Assembly: GCA_965262785.1 (NCBI GenBank)
Contig: OZ253559.1
Location: 3,844,001-3,908,000 of the forward strand
Direction of reading: 5' to 3'
DNA: 64,000 bases
Source of the DNA: G965218495 sp965262785
GTDB taxonomy: Bacteria; Bacteroidota; Rhodothermia; Rhodothermales; Bin80
In this document: positions 8,235-17,626 of the stretch, in pieces
Numbering within the stretch: the stretch's first letter is position 1
Layout of the letters: each line of letters opens with the position of its first letter
The notes under the pieces: generated by a model
The model's database searches: none
What the model was told of the DNA's origin: nothing
Seen by the model: only the letters and a program-made list of their open reading frames with translations
Position numbers and translations under genes: made by a program

Positions 8235-10910
8235 ATGCGATACCTACTCCCCCTCGTCGCCTTGATGCTTCCTGCAGCGGCCGCTGCGGCACAAGAAGTA
8301 CCCAAAGACCTGGTGCTTACCAACACACTGAGCATTGAAGGTGGCCCGACGCTTGATGCAGACAAGGGATCTACGGGTCTTTTGCAGCGAATGCTAAAGC
8401 TGCGCACCACGGCCAGCATGCTTCACACCACGGCGCATCCAGACGATGAGCATGCCGGCTTGCTGACGTACTTGAGCCGGGGCATGGGCGTGCGCACTGC
8501 CCTCCTTACGCTCAACCGTGGCGAGGCTGGCGCTAACGCCATTGGGCCCGAACTCTTCGATGCCTTGGGGCTCATCCGGACGGAAGAGCTGCGCCTGTCG
8601 GACCGCTACTACGGTTTGGATGACCAGTACTTTTCGGGAGCGTTGGACTACGGCTATTCCAAGACGCTGGATGAATCCATGCGAAGCTGGGACCGTGACC
8701 TAGTGCTCGGCGAGATGGTGCGGGTGATCCGCCTGAACCGACCTCTGGCGGTCATTTCTCGATTCCATGGGTCCGTACGCGACGGGCATGGCAACCACCA
8801 GGCGGTGGGTGGGCTGACGCCCGAGGCTGTGGCTGCAGCCGGCGACCCCGCGCGGTATCCTGAGCAGATTGTGGAAGAAGGGTTGCGGCCATGGGTAACC
8901 CCCAAGTTGTATCGTGGCGGAGTGCGAGCGGGCGAGCTGTGGCATGTCGAGCTGGACGTAGGCACGTACAGCCCATGGCTTGGTGACACGTACCAGAACT
9001 TCGGCTCTTATGGCCTGAGCCTGCAGCGTTCTCAGACGAGCGGCCGCTCGCGGTCGCGTTTGGGACCCGTGCCGTACTACTACGAACTCCTTGGACCCGG
9101 GTCTGAAGAAAAAGAAGCGTCGTTCTTTGACGGGTTGGATACGTCCCTATCTGGCGTCTTTTCCATCGCCGGCGAAAGCGCACCGAAAGGCGCCGCCTTA
9201 GCACTGACGTCTGCTCAACTCCATGTAGAACTGGCGTTTAGGAATCTGAACATGCTGCGTCCTGAAAGTGTGGCGCCGCACCTTGTTGCGGGCCTGGAAG
9301 CCGTGCGTAGTGCTTTGGCGATGCTGCCTGAAGGCAGCGACGCGGCCTTTATGCTGCGCATCAAAGAGCGTCAGTTCATAGACGCCGTTAGCGCGGCGCT
9401 CGGCATGTCATGCAGTGCGATAGCCGCAGCACCAGGTACCGAGGAAGGCACCAGCCCGTGGAGCGCACCGGCCGTCTTGGGTCCTGTGGTACGCGGGCAG
9501 GCATTCCGTGTGGATGTACGCTGCACCTTCGCGTCCGAAGTGCCCGCAACCGGGCTGCGTGCCAACCTCCAAGACCCCAGTGGCGCCTCCATGGAGGCTT
9601 GGACGCTTGCGGGGCACGCTCCTGAACTTGAGCCCTACTTTCTGGCAAGCTTTGACGTACAAGTGCCAGGCAATGCAGCGTTCTCCGTGCCGTATTTCTT
9701 TCGCAACTCCGTCCGCGAAAATCACTACCAATTCAGGGACCTCACCTGGCGCCACCTGCCGAGTCGTCCCGCTGCGCTGGAGGCGGTTATATCATGCGAC
9801 GTCTTAGGTCAGGACATCATGATTCGGGTACCCGTTCAGACACGCGAAGCCAACCTTCCGTACGGATACGTCATGCGGAAGCTTCAGGTAGTTCCTGCGC
9901 TTGCGGTGAGTGTAGCCCCGCGGCAGCGCGTCATTGTGCCGGAGCCTGGTGGCAGCACTTTTGATGTATCGGTCGATGTGATGAGCAACTACAGCGGCGA
10001 CGTCAGCGGCAAGCTTCGCTTGGCACTGCCGGATCAATGGGCGAGCATCCCTGACATGCACGAGATCTCCTTCAGCCAGGCTGGTCAGCGCCAGGGTTAC
10101 AACTTCCAAGTGACAGTTCCGGGCCTTGGTCAGGAAGAGCACGTCATTCGCGCCATCGCCACTGCAATGGGCGAGGAGTTCACCGATGGGTACGACATTG
10201 TCCGACATTCCCACATGGAGACGCGCTACCTGTACCGACCAGCTGAGGTCCAGGTAAGTGGACTCGAGGTCGCTATCGCACCCGACCTAAACGTCGGCTA
10301 CATCATGGGCGTAGGCGACGATGTTCCCAGTGGCATCGAGCAGCTCGGCGCCACAGTTAGCCTGCTGTATGCCGCCGACCTTGCAGGAGCGGACTTGTCG
10401 GTATTTGATGCAATCGTGATCGGTACGCGCGCCTACGCGGTGCGCCAGGACCTGCTTACGTACAACCTTCGCTTGCTGGAATACGCCCATAGAGGCGGCA
10501 ACCTTATCGTGCTGTACCAGACTCAAGAATTTGTGCCCAACGAGATGGCACCGTTTCCGGCGCTGCTTCCGCGTGGTGCGGAAGAGGTTTCTGAAGAAGA
10601 CGCAGCGGTCACCATTCTTGCGCCGGAGGCGCAGGTATTCCTTGGTCCCAACCGCATCACTGCGGTCGACTTTGACGGGTGGGTGGAGCAACGTGGATCA
10701 AAGTTCTTCACAGAATGGGATGCGGCCTATTTGCCGCTTATCGAAATGCACGACACAGACCAGGCGCCTCAGACAGGCGCATTTCTGACCGCAACTTACG
10801 GCGCCGGGCACTACACGTACGCCGCCCTGGCCTTTCACCGTCAGCTACCCTATAGTGTCGCGGGGGCATTCCGGCTGTTTGCCAATTTGCTTTCGTTGGG
10901 TAGCCAGTAA
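8235..10910 (+). CDS. Secreted PIG-L family deacetylase with C-terminal amidotransferase-like domain
   Basis: Exported zinc-dependent N-deacetylase-like protein. The ATG at 8235 gives a good signal peptide (MRYLLPLVALMLPAAAAAAQ, cleavage near residue 20); an earlier in-frame start would run into the upstream symporter gene. The PIG-L signature HPDDE is at residues 68-72, and a second zinc/acid-base block (DGHGNHQ) follows about 110 residues later, so the catalytic domain is intact. PIG-L enzymes remove acetyl groups from GlcNAc-type sugars, but the substrate here is unknown. The protein is 891 residues, far longer than a simple PIG-L enzyme (~230-300). The middle looks like beta-sandwich/NEW3-like material, and residues ~685-765 (VGDDVPSGIEQLGATVSLL, then VIGTRAY and GGNLIVLYQT) resemble a class I glutamine amidotransferase fold. 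It lies 13 bp after the symporter gene. Confidence 0.9.
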   Translation: MRYLLPLVALMLPAAAAAAQEVPKDLVLTNTLSIEGGPTLDADKGSTGLLQRMLKLRTTASMLHTTAHPDDEHAGLLTYLSRGMGVRTALLTLNRGEAGANAIGPELFDALGLIRTEELRLSDRYYGLDDQYFSGALDYGYSKTLDESMRSWDRDLVLGEMVRVIRLNRPLAVISRFHGSVRDGHGNHQAVGGLTPEAVAAAGDPARYPEQIVEEGLRPWVTPKLYRGGVRAGELWHVELDVGTYSPWLGDTYQNFGSYGLSLQRSQTSGRSRSRLGPVPYYYELLGPGSEEKEASFFDGLDTSLSGVFSIAGESAPKGAALALTSAQLHVELAFRNLNMLRPESVAPHLVAGLEAVRSALAMLPEGSDAAFMLRIKERQFIDAVSAALGMSCSAIAAAPGTEEGTSPWSAPAVLGPVVRGQAFRVDVRCTFASEVPATGLRANLQDPSGASMEAWTLAGHAPELEPYFLASFDVQVPGNAAFSVPYFFRNSVRENHYQFRDLTWRHLPSRPAALEAVISCDVLGQDIMIRVPVQTREANLPYGYVMRKLQVVPALAVSVAPRQRVIVPEPGGSTFDVSVDVMSNYSGDVSGKLRLALPDQWASIPDMHEISFSQAGQRQGYNFQVTVPGLGQEEHVIRAIATAMGEEFTDGYDIVRHSHMETRYLYRPAEVQVSGLEVAIAPDLNVGYIMGVGDDVPSGIEQLGATVSLLYAADLAGADLSVFDAIVIGTRAYAVRQDLLTYNLRLLEYAHRGGNLIVLYQTQEFVPNEMAPFPALLPRGAEEVSEEDAAVTILAPEAQVFLGPNRITAVDFDGWVEQRGSKFFTEWDAAYLPLIEMHDTDQAPQTGAFLTATYGAGHYTYAALAFHRQLPYSVAGAFRLFANLLSLGSQ

Positions 10911-11912
10911 ATGAACGCGTTCCTGAGACCCTGTGCACGAAGCGCTTTGCTACTGCGACTGTCCCAGGCCTTGTGGCGCAAGCCGGCATGGAGCAGTAGC
11001 AGCGCAGTGCCATAAGCAGATCCTACGGGGATGCCTGCCGGTTGCGCCAACCTGTTTCAAGCAGCTGCTGACCTGCCTGCGTAGACGGCTCGCCCTTCGT
11101 CTTTCGGTATGAGCAACCTGGTGCGAAGTATATGAAATCGGATTCGCTCGCTTCTGTGATCATTGGCGCGAAGGAAGTGTGATGGGCAACAGCGCGAGTG
11201 ATGTAGTCGACAAACCCTGAATGCGTAGCCGCACGGACCGGTCTCCTGTTTGCCGACGGTATGCTGTAGCAAATCAGTTTGCCGACTCCCGGACTAGGAT
11301 AGTCGCGAGCGAGGAGAGGTGCCTCGACGAGGGCCCAAGCGTACCCTACTGCGGCCCTGATGAAGGGTTCAGGGAGTTAGCAGTTCTGCTCATTGGCTCG
11401 AATGGACGCTTCTGTGCGCACTACGCAAATGAATTCGACGGGCGGGGGGAGTAGGCACCGATTCCGAGTGCGCGCCCAGAAGGGATTCGGGCTCTACCCG
11501 TGCAAAGGCCCGCCGCCCGTGCCGGCGATTGGGGCAATTGTCGCTGATGCCGTTTCCGAAAACCACCAATTGCCTGTGCGACTGCCAGTGTCGAAAAATC
11601 ACGACAACTGGCATTGAAGGCAAGTGAGAAATGCCGTGGCCTCCTGTCCCTTATCTTTGCCGCACAGTTTGCGCCGCGGCCCAAAAACTTTCGGTAGTTG
11701 GCCCACGGCTCGAATAACACCCTTACTTGCCGGGGTAGTGGTTGTCCTGTAGCGGCGCAATCCCTAAGCAGATGTTTCTCCTTCATTGAAAAAGCAAATC
11801 TCTAGCTGATGGACAACGTGGCGCAAGGGATGCATGGACGGTACCCAAATTCTGCATATCCGAGTGATTCTGCAGGCTGAAGAGTCTCTTCCTGATAGGA
11901 AAAGAGAGGATC
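10911..11912. other. Long gap, no supported gene
   Basis: About 1 kb between the deacetylase and the ion channel. Only short open frames occur (for example 11221-11454 plus, 11390-11623 minus), with no signal peptide, motif or recognisable family. A perfect TAnnTTTG box (TATCTTTG, 11652-11659) lies 250 bp upstream of the channel start, but I see no good -33 TTTG at the right spacing. Two other large gaps in this window hold decayed paralogues, so this one may also be gene debris, but I could not match it to any gene here. Confidence 0.5.
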
Positions 11913-12767
11913 ATGAATAATATCCAGGCAATGTTGGACAAGATCGGCTGGCTATTCACGCGCGAAGCGATTGTGCTTTCGGTGATCTTGGCCAATGCTC
12001 TGGCGCTCTTCCTGGACGCGTTTCCGCTCGTACACGAAACGGCTGGCCCGATCCTTCACTGGATTGACTACGGATGCCTCATCTACTTCATCGTAGAGGT
12101 CCTCGCCAAGAGCAAGAGCCTTCGCGATTTTAGCAGCTATTGGGTACAAGGGTGGAACAGGCTTGATTTTATCGTAGTTGCGATCAGCCTGCCTGTCCTC
12201 ATTAGCCCATTCGTTCAGCCGGAATTCGACGACCTCGCTCTGATCCTGCTTTTTCGACTGGGGCGGTTGCTTCGCTTTACGAGGGTGCTGAAGTACGTGC
12301 CTAACGCAACCAGGATACTGAAGGGCGTGGGTCGGGCCCTGAAGGCATCCGTCGGGGTTGTTTTGGTACTACTCATAGTCAACGTCATCTTCGGCCTCGG
12401 AGCCACGCTCCTGTTTGGGGACGTGCCCGAGGCACGCGCATACTTTGGCGACCCGTTCAGATCCATGTATTCTATGTTCAAAGTCTTCACCATTGAAGGT
12501 TGGTACGAGATACCTGACCAGATGGAGCGACTCGGCGTCAGCGGGCAGTACCTGCTGGGCATGCGAGCCTACTTTACGGTAGCCGTGCTCGTTGGCGGAC
12601 TTGTGGGTCTGTCCATCGCCAATGCCGTTTTTGTCGATGAGATGATGGCTGACAACACCGAGGCAGTCGAGACTAACGTTAGGGGATTGCATGAAGAATT
12701 CCGCCAATTTAGAGAGGAATACAGGCAGGACCGGTCAGCTTATGAGCGAAACGAGGGAGCACCGTAG
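11913..12767 (+). CDS. Voltage-gated cation channel, single-domain ion transporter (NaChBac/CavMr-like)
   Basis: Inner-membrane six-helix channel subunit, expected to work as a homotetramer. Predicted S1 is at residues ~18-38, S2 ~48-66, S3 ~82-102 and S5 ~146-168; S6 is ~220-242. S4 carries a regular voltage-sensor array: R115, R118, R121, R124 and K127 at every third position. The pore loop reads FTIEGWYEIP, so the filter is T193-I-E195-G196-W197. Characterised bacterial sodium channels have TLESW, while a glycine at this position is found in the calcium-selective CavMr type (knowledge from that family). A C-terminal helical tail (~248-280, rich in E/R/Q) could form the four-helix bundle seen in these channels. 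The ATG is preceded by GAGAGGAT, a usable ribosome site. It stands alone between two long gaps. Ion preference is inferred only. Confidence 0.88.
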   Translation: MNNIQAMLDKIGWLFTREAIVLSVILANALALFLDAFPLVHETAGPILHWIDYGCLIYFIVEVLAKSKSLRDFSSYWVQGWNRLDFIVVAISLPVLISPFVQPEFDDLALILLFRLGRLLRFTRVLKYVPNATRILKGVGRALKASVGVVLVLLIVNVIFGLGATLLFGDVPEARAYFGDPFRSMYSMFKVFTIEGWYEIPDQMERLGVSGQYLLGMRAYFTVAVLVGGLVGLSIANAVFVDEMMADNTEAVETNVRGLHEEFRQFREEYRQDRSAYERNEGAP

Positions 12768-13537
12768 CCGGACAAATGCAAGTAGTTGTCCCGATCTGGA
12801 CCCATCGTGAAGCTTATGCTACCAGCGGTGCAATTCACAAACATGTATTCAGCGCAAAGAGGCTTCGGCGCACAAAATCACAATCTTGCTTCTCAGTTGT
12901 TGGAGGTGGTTACGTGGCGAGCAGTGCGCCACCAACTAGCGATTGCCCGAGAAATGTCCGATTGAATCTGCAGACCAGTAGTCTTGGAGGTCCAGGCCTC
13001 GCGAGGCATTTAGATTGTTAGTAGTCCCGACATCGGAACCCCGTGTGCTTGCCATTTTGCGCAGCTGCATGCGGTACTCCAAATCAGCTACGTCGAATTG
13101 CACGCTCCGCCATGGTCCTTTGATTGCGAAATAACAGATGCCTTCCCAGCGTTTGCCCGCGGCGCTCGAAACCGGAGACTGCCCTAGAGTGTCCACTCAG
13201 AGCAGTGTGCAGCAAAATAATGTAGGAGTAGCGCCTACCGATTGCGCCAGAATAATGTGTTCATCCTAATCTTGCCAAAATGCATTTGAGCACACCAGAA
13301 TCGCGCGCGCTGGGGATGCTGCAAGCATAGGTTCTGGCCGCCAAGCTCTCCGAAGGCGCCACTCAGGCACACGTGTCCTTTTGCGTGAAGCCCGGCAGTT
13401 GCCTGACAGAATGGAAGAATGTGACCCATCGGCTTCGAAGAGCCAGCGTACTGATGCGCAGAGCTTGGCGATGGCGCCCCAGCAGGCTGCTACCGCCTGG
13501 CTGCGAAGACGCACGGCCATTGTGCTGGCAGCGCTTT
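12768..13537. other. Long gap, no supported gene
   Basis: About 770 bp between the channel and the convergent metallohydrolase gene. Short open frames exist on both strands (12936-13196 minus is the most protein-like), but none has a credible start, signal or family resemblance. A weak GGACAA/TTGTCC hairpin just after the channel stop lacks a T-run, so I do not call a terminator. Confidence 0.5.
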
Positions 13538-16093
13538 TCAGCGGCCAGCTTCCTGAGCCTCTATGAGAAGCCTTTCGTACACTCCACGAGCTTCCTGAAA
13601 CTCACCAATGACGTGTGCCTTCTCCCCGTCTGTACGCCAGCCTGGGTGCACCTCGGCCATGGCCGTCAGCTTTTCAATCCAGCGCGTAAAGTAGTCCGCG
13701 GATTCAGAAGAGCGCACAGGCTCCTCGTCCACTTCAACCCATATCGGGTTGGTAGTCGCCTGAAGGAAGATGTCGTCGATGGGGTGATAGGCCTCGTCGG
13801 AAAAGGCCTGTAGTGTTACCCATTCGCTGCGAACTATTTGCACCTCGCGTTCAAATGCCACCTTTACGTATGACGAATCTTCGTAGAGTTTGTAGGCCTG
13901 GTCAAGCTCATCTTCCAGGTTTATAACATGTCCACCAACGAGCAGCTGCGGCGCTTCTATGGGCGCAAAGGCTGACACGGTGCCGCTGATCGTCACCGCT
14001 CCACTCTCTGCGAGGTGAACGGTGGATCCGATGCCTGCGCCGTTGACTGCAAGCGTTAGCAGCGGCCCATTGGTGACAAACATCTCCCCCCGGCGGATGG
14101 CTGACATCCAAGCTTCCCAGCTCAACCCGTCAGGCATGTGCGCATACGCACGCATCTGACCAATGATGGCAGTCCGATGCAAGTTACTGATCGCGTCCTC
14201 TCCGCCTACAGCCGGTATGCGGAAGCCGTTACTCAATGCATGGTGCCAGACACGGTAGGCCGCCCAACCCGCACCCGATACCAGTTCATGGTAGTCCAGC
14301 ATTCCGAGTGCTAGATCAACCGGAAACGCCTTTGCCACGCCAAGATTTGTTTCCAAGGGGTCCTCATCTCCCCAGTACGGATGTACATACGCGCCCAGCG
14401 CCCCCTGTTCTCTTGCCAGCCTAAAGATCTGCGTGTTGGACGGATACAAGCTTCCAATTGCCGTACCCTCGTAACCGGTGGTAAAAGGAGAGATGAGATG
14501 CTCAGTGAGGTTAATTAGGGATATGTGCCCATAAAAGGGAGGCCGGTACTCTTCGTTGAAGTAGAGCACGTAGTCTTCGGCTTCCTCCGGTTCCCCCGTA
14601 AAGAACTGGTAGTCCAGGATGCGGTTGTCCTTGTTCGCAACCAATTCTCCAATGACATGCAGGTGCTCTGCCCGTGCCATAAAGACCAGGTTTTCGGGAG
14701 TATTGTGCAGGTTGCCACCATAGTTCATGTGGACATGGTTGCTGCCGCTGTACCAGCCCTTGGCTTCCAGATCGTCCATGCGGCCAAGCGCAAGCGTGAT
14801 GCGCGTGGTGTCGTTGCTCGCGATGCTATCCGACTCCGCCATGGGTACGTATTCAAGGCCGTGCATAGCTTCTACTGTCCACTCTCCGGTAGGCACGGTC
14901 ATCACAAATTCACCGTCGGAGTGGAAGAAGTGCTCAGCGAGGCGCCCTTGACGGTGGTAGGCCCGAGCAGGCGCAAAGAATTTTTGACGATCTCCGTGGA
15001 GCTGATAGAGGTAGATGCGCGACGGCAGCCTTTCGCCGCTGGCCGCGTCCTCCACGCGAACAACAAGCTGCCCGGTGGACGACATCCATTGCAGCGTGTC
15101 AACAGGTATTGCAGCATCTCGCCCCCCAAACGTCTGCAGTAGTCGCAGATGCGGCAAACCACCTTGGTTCGAGACATAGGCAATCTGGTGGCCGTCGGGC
15201 GAAAAACGCGGATGGAAGCTGTCCCATTCGCCAAAGGTGAGCTTGTACGGCTCTCCGCCATTCGTTGGCAGTACAAAGAGGTTGTTGTACTGCCCTCCCA
15301 GGTGGGCGCTGTATACGAAACGTGTGCCGTCCGGTGCGATGTCCGCGCGTGTCCGGTAGAGCGTTTCCTCCTTGTGCACCAGGACGGCCTGCTCCATAGC
15401 GTCCTCCTGCACCGGCACACGCCAGAGGCCACCTGAGCCCAATGGGATGCCCCGATTAGACAGGACCAAGAGCGTGTCCCCGCTCGGCTCCCACGCAGGT
15501 TGGATGTGCAGGTCAAAGTCTCCAAAGTACAGGCGGCTGCGCCCAAACGGGTTATCGTAGGTGACCTGAACCGTAGTAGTGTCCTCCATGCCAGTCACAA
15601 ACACGTTGAAGTATCCATTGGGACGCGTTGACACGTAGGCCAGCCTAGACCCATCGGGCGCAAAGGCGGGATCCACATTCACATGGTCATCGTCTGTGAT
15701 GAACTCGACCTCGCCGGTCTCCAGGTCAAGCATGTGCAGGTTGATTGAACGCCCATCATCGGCGGTAAATGCCAGATGCCGGCCATCGGGTGCGAATTCC
15801 GGCGAGGAGAGGTATGCCTCGTCTCGAGCGATTTCGCGCGCCGAGCCGCTGCCGACTTCGGTCAACCAGATGGAGCCATGCATGGAAAAAGCAAGGCACT
15901 TACCATCGGGCGACCACGCAGGCCACCAGGGCTGGCTGCCGCCCGGCGGCGGCAGGTAAAAGTTGTACATATAGTTGCCTCCCGTTTTGGCGTTCTCGTA
16001 GCGTGCAACATCCTCAACGGGATAAACGGCACATTCTGGGACGGCGCTGCAAAGCACCATGCATCCCAGCAGCCAGGCCCAAGGCTTATTCAT
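13538..16093 (-). CDS. TolB-like beta-propeller fused to CehA/McbA-type PHP metallohydrolase, exported
   Basis: Secreted two-part protein of 851 residues. The ATG at 16093 is preferred to a TTG six bases earlier; the N-terminus (MNKPWAWLLGCMVLCSAVPEC) is a signal peptide with possible lipid-attachment Cys residues. Residues ~45-330 are PD40/WD40-like propeller blades with the repeated 'W-S-P-D-G' pattern (PAWSPDGKCLAF, EFAPDGRHLAF, AFAPDGSRLAYVS, RFSPDGHQIAYVS). The C-terminal half carries the PHP-type metal-binding start NHVHMN and downstream His/Asp residues typical of CehA/McbA metallohydrolases (phosphoesterase or carbamate-type hydrolysis in known members). Substrate is unknown. It is divergent from the GH4 gene, and its start codon lies within the promoter of that gene. 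No other gene appears to share its transcript. Confidence 0.88.
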   Translation of the reverse strand: MNKPWAWLLGCMVLCSAVPECAVYPVEDVARYENAKTGGNYMYNFYLPPPGGSQPWWPAWSPDGKCLAFSMHGSIWLTEVGSGSAREIARDEAYLSSPEFAPDGRHLAFTADDGRSINLHMLDLETGEVEFITDDDHVNVDPAFAPDGSRLAYVSTRPNGYFNVFVTGMEDTTTVQVTYDNPFGRSRLYFGDFDLHIQPAWEPSGDTLLVLSNRGIPLGSGGLWRVPVQEDAMEQAVLVHKEETLYRTRADIAPDGTRFVYSAHLGGQYNNLFVLPTNGGEPYKLTFGEWDSFHPRFSPDGHQIAYVSNQGGLPHLRLLQTFGGRDAAIPVDTLQWMSSTGQLVVRVEDAASGERLPSRIYLYQLHGDRQKFFAPARAYHRQGRLAEHFFHSDGEFVMTVPTGEWTVEAMHGLEYVPMAESDSIASNDTTRITLALGRMDDLEAKGWYSGSNHVHMNYGGNLHNTPENLVFMARAEHLHVIGELVANKDNRILDYQFFTGEPEEAEDYVLYFNEEYRPPFYGHISLINLTEHLISPFTTGYEGTAIGSLYPSNTQIFRLAREQGALGAYVHPYWGDEDPLETNLGVAKAFPVDLALGMLDYHELVSGAGWAAYRVWHHALSNGFRIPAVGGEDAISNLHRTAIIGQMRAYAHMPDGLSWEAWMSAIRRGEMFVTNGPLLTLAVNGAGIGSTVHLAESGAVTISGTVSAFAPIEAPQLLVGGHVINLEDELDQAYKLYEDSSYVKVAFEREVQIVRSEWVTLQAFSDEAYHPIDDIFLQATTNPIWVEVDEEPVRSSESADYFTRWIEKLTAMAEVHPGWRTDGEKAHVIGEFQEARGVYERLLIEAQEAGR

Positions 16094-16123
16094 TTGCAAG
16101 TCTTCATTTTGCCCCTAACTTTG
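16093..16123 (+). promoter_or_regulatory. Bacteroidota-type promoter for the GH4 gene
   Basis: A -33 element TTTG at 16093-16096 is followed after 19 nt by a perfect -7 element TAACTTTG at 16116-16123, the known Bacteroidota sigma-A pattern (TTTG, ~19-21 nt, TAnnTTTG). It sits 26 nt upstream of the GH4 start at 16150. It overlaps the start codon of the divergent minus-strand gene, so transcription in one direction may affect the other (inference). Confidence 0.6.
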
Positions 16124-16149
16124 CACTGTCACAGCCGTAACGAACTCCT

Positions 16150-17481
16150 ATGAAGATAGTCCTTGTAGGTGCCGGGAGTAAGGAATTTGGGCCCGCGACC
16201 ATTCGCGACATCCTGCTGAGCGACCCGATAAATCAGCAGGAAGTTGAAATCGCGCTCATGGACATCAACAGCACGCAGTTGTCCGCCACGCGCGCCTACA
16301 CGGAGCATGTCGCGGAAATGCTCAGGCGAGCCCCTAGAATAACCTGTACTACCCAAATTGACCAGGCAGTTCGCGGTGCTGACTTTGTCATTACCGCAAT
16401 TGAGATTCAGCGATACTACCACTGGGCGCAGGACTTCCATGTTCCGCGGCAGTTTGGGTTCCGGCAAATCTACGGAGAGAATGGTGGGCCTGGCGGGCTG
16501 TTCCATGCGCTGCGCAACATGGGGCCTTCACTTGAGATCGCGCGCGCAATGGAGCGCCACTGCCCGGAGGCCTGGCTGCTCAACTACACCAATCCGCTCA
16601 CCAAGCTATGCCAGGCGCTGACCATGCTTTCGCCCATTCGTACAGTCGGGCTTTGCCATGGCGTCTTTGCTGGCAAGAAGCAGCTTAGTCGGCTCCTAGG
16701 GATTCCCCTGGGTGACATACAAGCCTACGCAAGCGGGCTGAACCACTGCACGTGGTTTCAGTCGATTACGCATCGCACCACGGGAGAAGACCTCTATCCG
16801 CAGCTGCGCGCGCGGGAGCGCGAAGCGCATCCGTTGGGAGAGTGGGACGAGATAGCGCTGAGCCGTATCCTCCTGCGCACCTTTGGGCTCTACCCGTCTC
16901 CAGGCACCAATCACATCGGCGAATATATAGGCTGGGCTCAGGAGTTTTTGGGCAGCAGCCTGCTGCAATTCTACTACGACCCGGCGGAAGGGCATCCCTG
17001 GGAATCCGGCAAAGTGCCGCCATGGATCTATAACCTACACGAGAATGTTACGGATCGCCCGCTGTTTGGAGACGATACACCAGCTGATGAAGCTGCAATT
17101 ACGCCATCTGGAGAATTGGCGATTCCGATAATCGAGGGCCTGCGTTGCGGCGTGCCACAGGCATTGGATGCGGTGAATATGCCGAACGATGGCGTCGTAC
17201 CCGGGCTGCCGGCTGGCACCGTGGTAGAGGTGCCCGCTGTCGTGGATGAGCGAGGCCTTAGTCCGCGTTCCATGCCGGCGCTGCCGGAAAGCGTACTCGC
17301 GATTCTGAGGACCCAAACGAGCATTAACCGGCTGCTGGTAGAAGCCTTCGTCGAAGAGTCGCGTAACAAGCTGCTTCAGGCTTTGCTATTGGATCCAACG
17401 ACGCATTCTTATCGTCAGGCCGCATCGCTGGTGAAGGCCCTCTGCGCGTTGCAAGCTGAATTCTTGCCTCCCTTGCAATGA
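16150..17481 (+). CDS. Glycoside hydrolase family 4 (alpha-glucosidase/galactosidase/glucuronidase-like)
   Basis: Cytoplasmic NAD+- and Mn2+-dependent glycosidase of the GH4 family, which cleaves by an oxidation-elimination mechanism. The N-terminus KIVLVGAGSKEFGP is the Rossmann NAD-binding loop. The conserved block NYTNPL is at residues 145-150, the metal-site Cys and His of GLCHG are at 169-170, and the second metal-site His is in GLNHCTW (H199). The Y/ENGGPGG region near 110 fits the family. At 443 residues it is the normal GH4 length and appears complete. Substrate (alpha-glucoside, galactoside or glucuronide) cannot be decided from sequence. There is no signal peptide, so it would act on imported oligosaccharides, consistent with the SusC/SusD pair just downstream. 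It has its own Bacteroidota-type promoter. Confidence 0.92.
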   Translation: MKIVLVGAGSKEFGPATIRDILLSDPINQQEVEIALMDINSTQLSATRAYTEHVAEMLRRAPRITCTTQIDQAVRGADFVITAIEIQRYYHWAQDFHVPRQFGFRQIYGENGGPGGLFHALRNMGPSLEIARAMERHCPEAWLLNYTNPLTKLCQALTMLSPIRTVGLCHGVFAGKKQLSRLLGIPLGDIQAYASGLNHCTWFQSITHRTTGEDLYPQLRAREREAHPLGEWDEIALSRILLRTFGLYPSPGTNHIGEYIGWAQEFLGSSLLQFYYDPAEGHPWESGKVPPWIYNLHENVTDRPLFGDDTPADEAAITPSGELAIPIIEGLRCGVPQALDAVNMPNDGVVPGLPAGTVVEVPAVVDERGLSPRSMPALPESVLAILRTQTSINRLLVEAFVEESRNKLLQALLLDPTTHSYRQAASLVKALCALQAEFLPPLQ

Positions 17482-17484
17482 CGC

Positions 17485-17517
17485 TTGGCATGCACTATAT
17501 TTACCCTTGGTATTTTG
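17485..17517 (+). promoter_or_regulatory. Possible promoter for the SusC/SusD operon
   Basis: TTGG (17485-17488) is followed after 22 nt by TATTTTG (17511-17517), an imperfect match to the Bacteroidota -7 box (one base short of TAnnTTTG). It lies 110 nt upstream of the SusC start. Plausible but weak. Confidence 0.3.
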
Positions 17518-17626
17518 CCGTAACAGCTAGCTATTCGTGGCGGTAGTTGTTACCTTCGGGTTAGCATGCCAAGCGGCGGGTCCGCTTTTATCACGCAGGC
17601 ATCCACACAAAACAGGACTCTTGACT

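Noticed and set aside
11441..11540. GC-rich stretch with a tRNA T-arm-like string on the minus strand (CCGAATCCC)
   Set aside because: No acceptor, D or anticodon stem pairs with it; not a tRNA.
12936..13196. Minus-strand 86-codon open frame after the ion channel
   Set aside because: Protein-like in places but starts with GTG without a ribosome site, has no family resemblance and sits in a non-coding gap.
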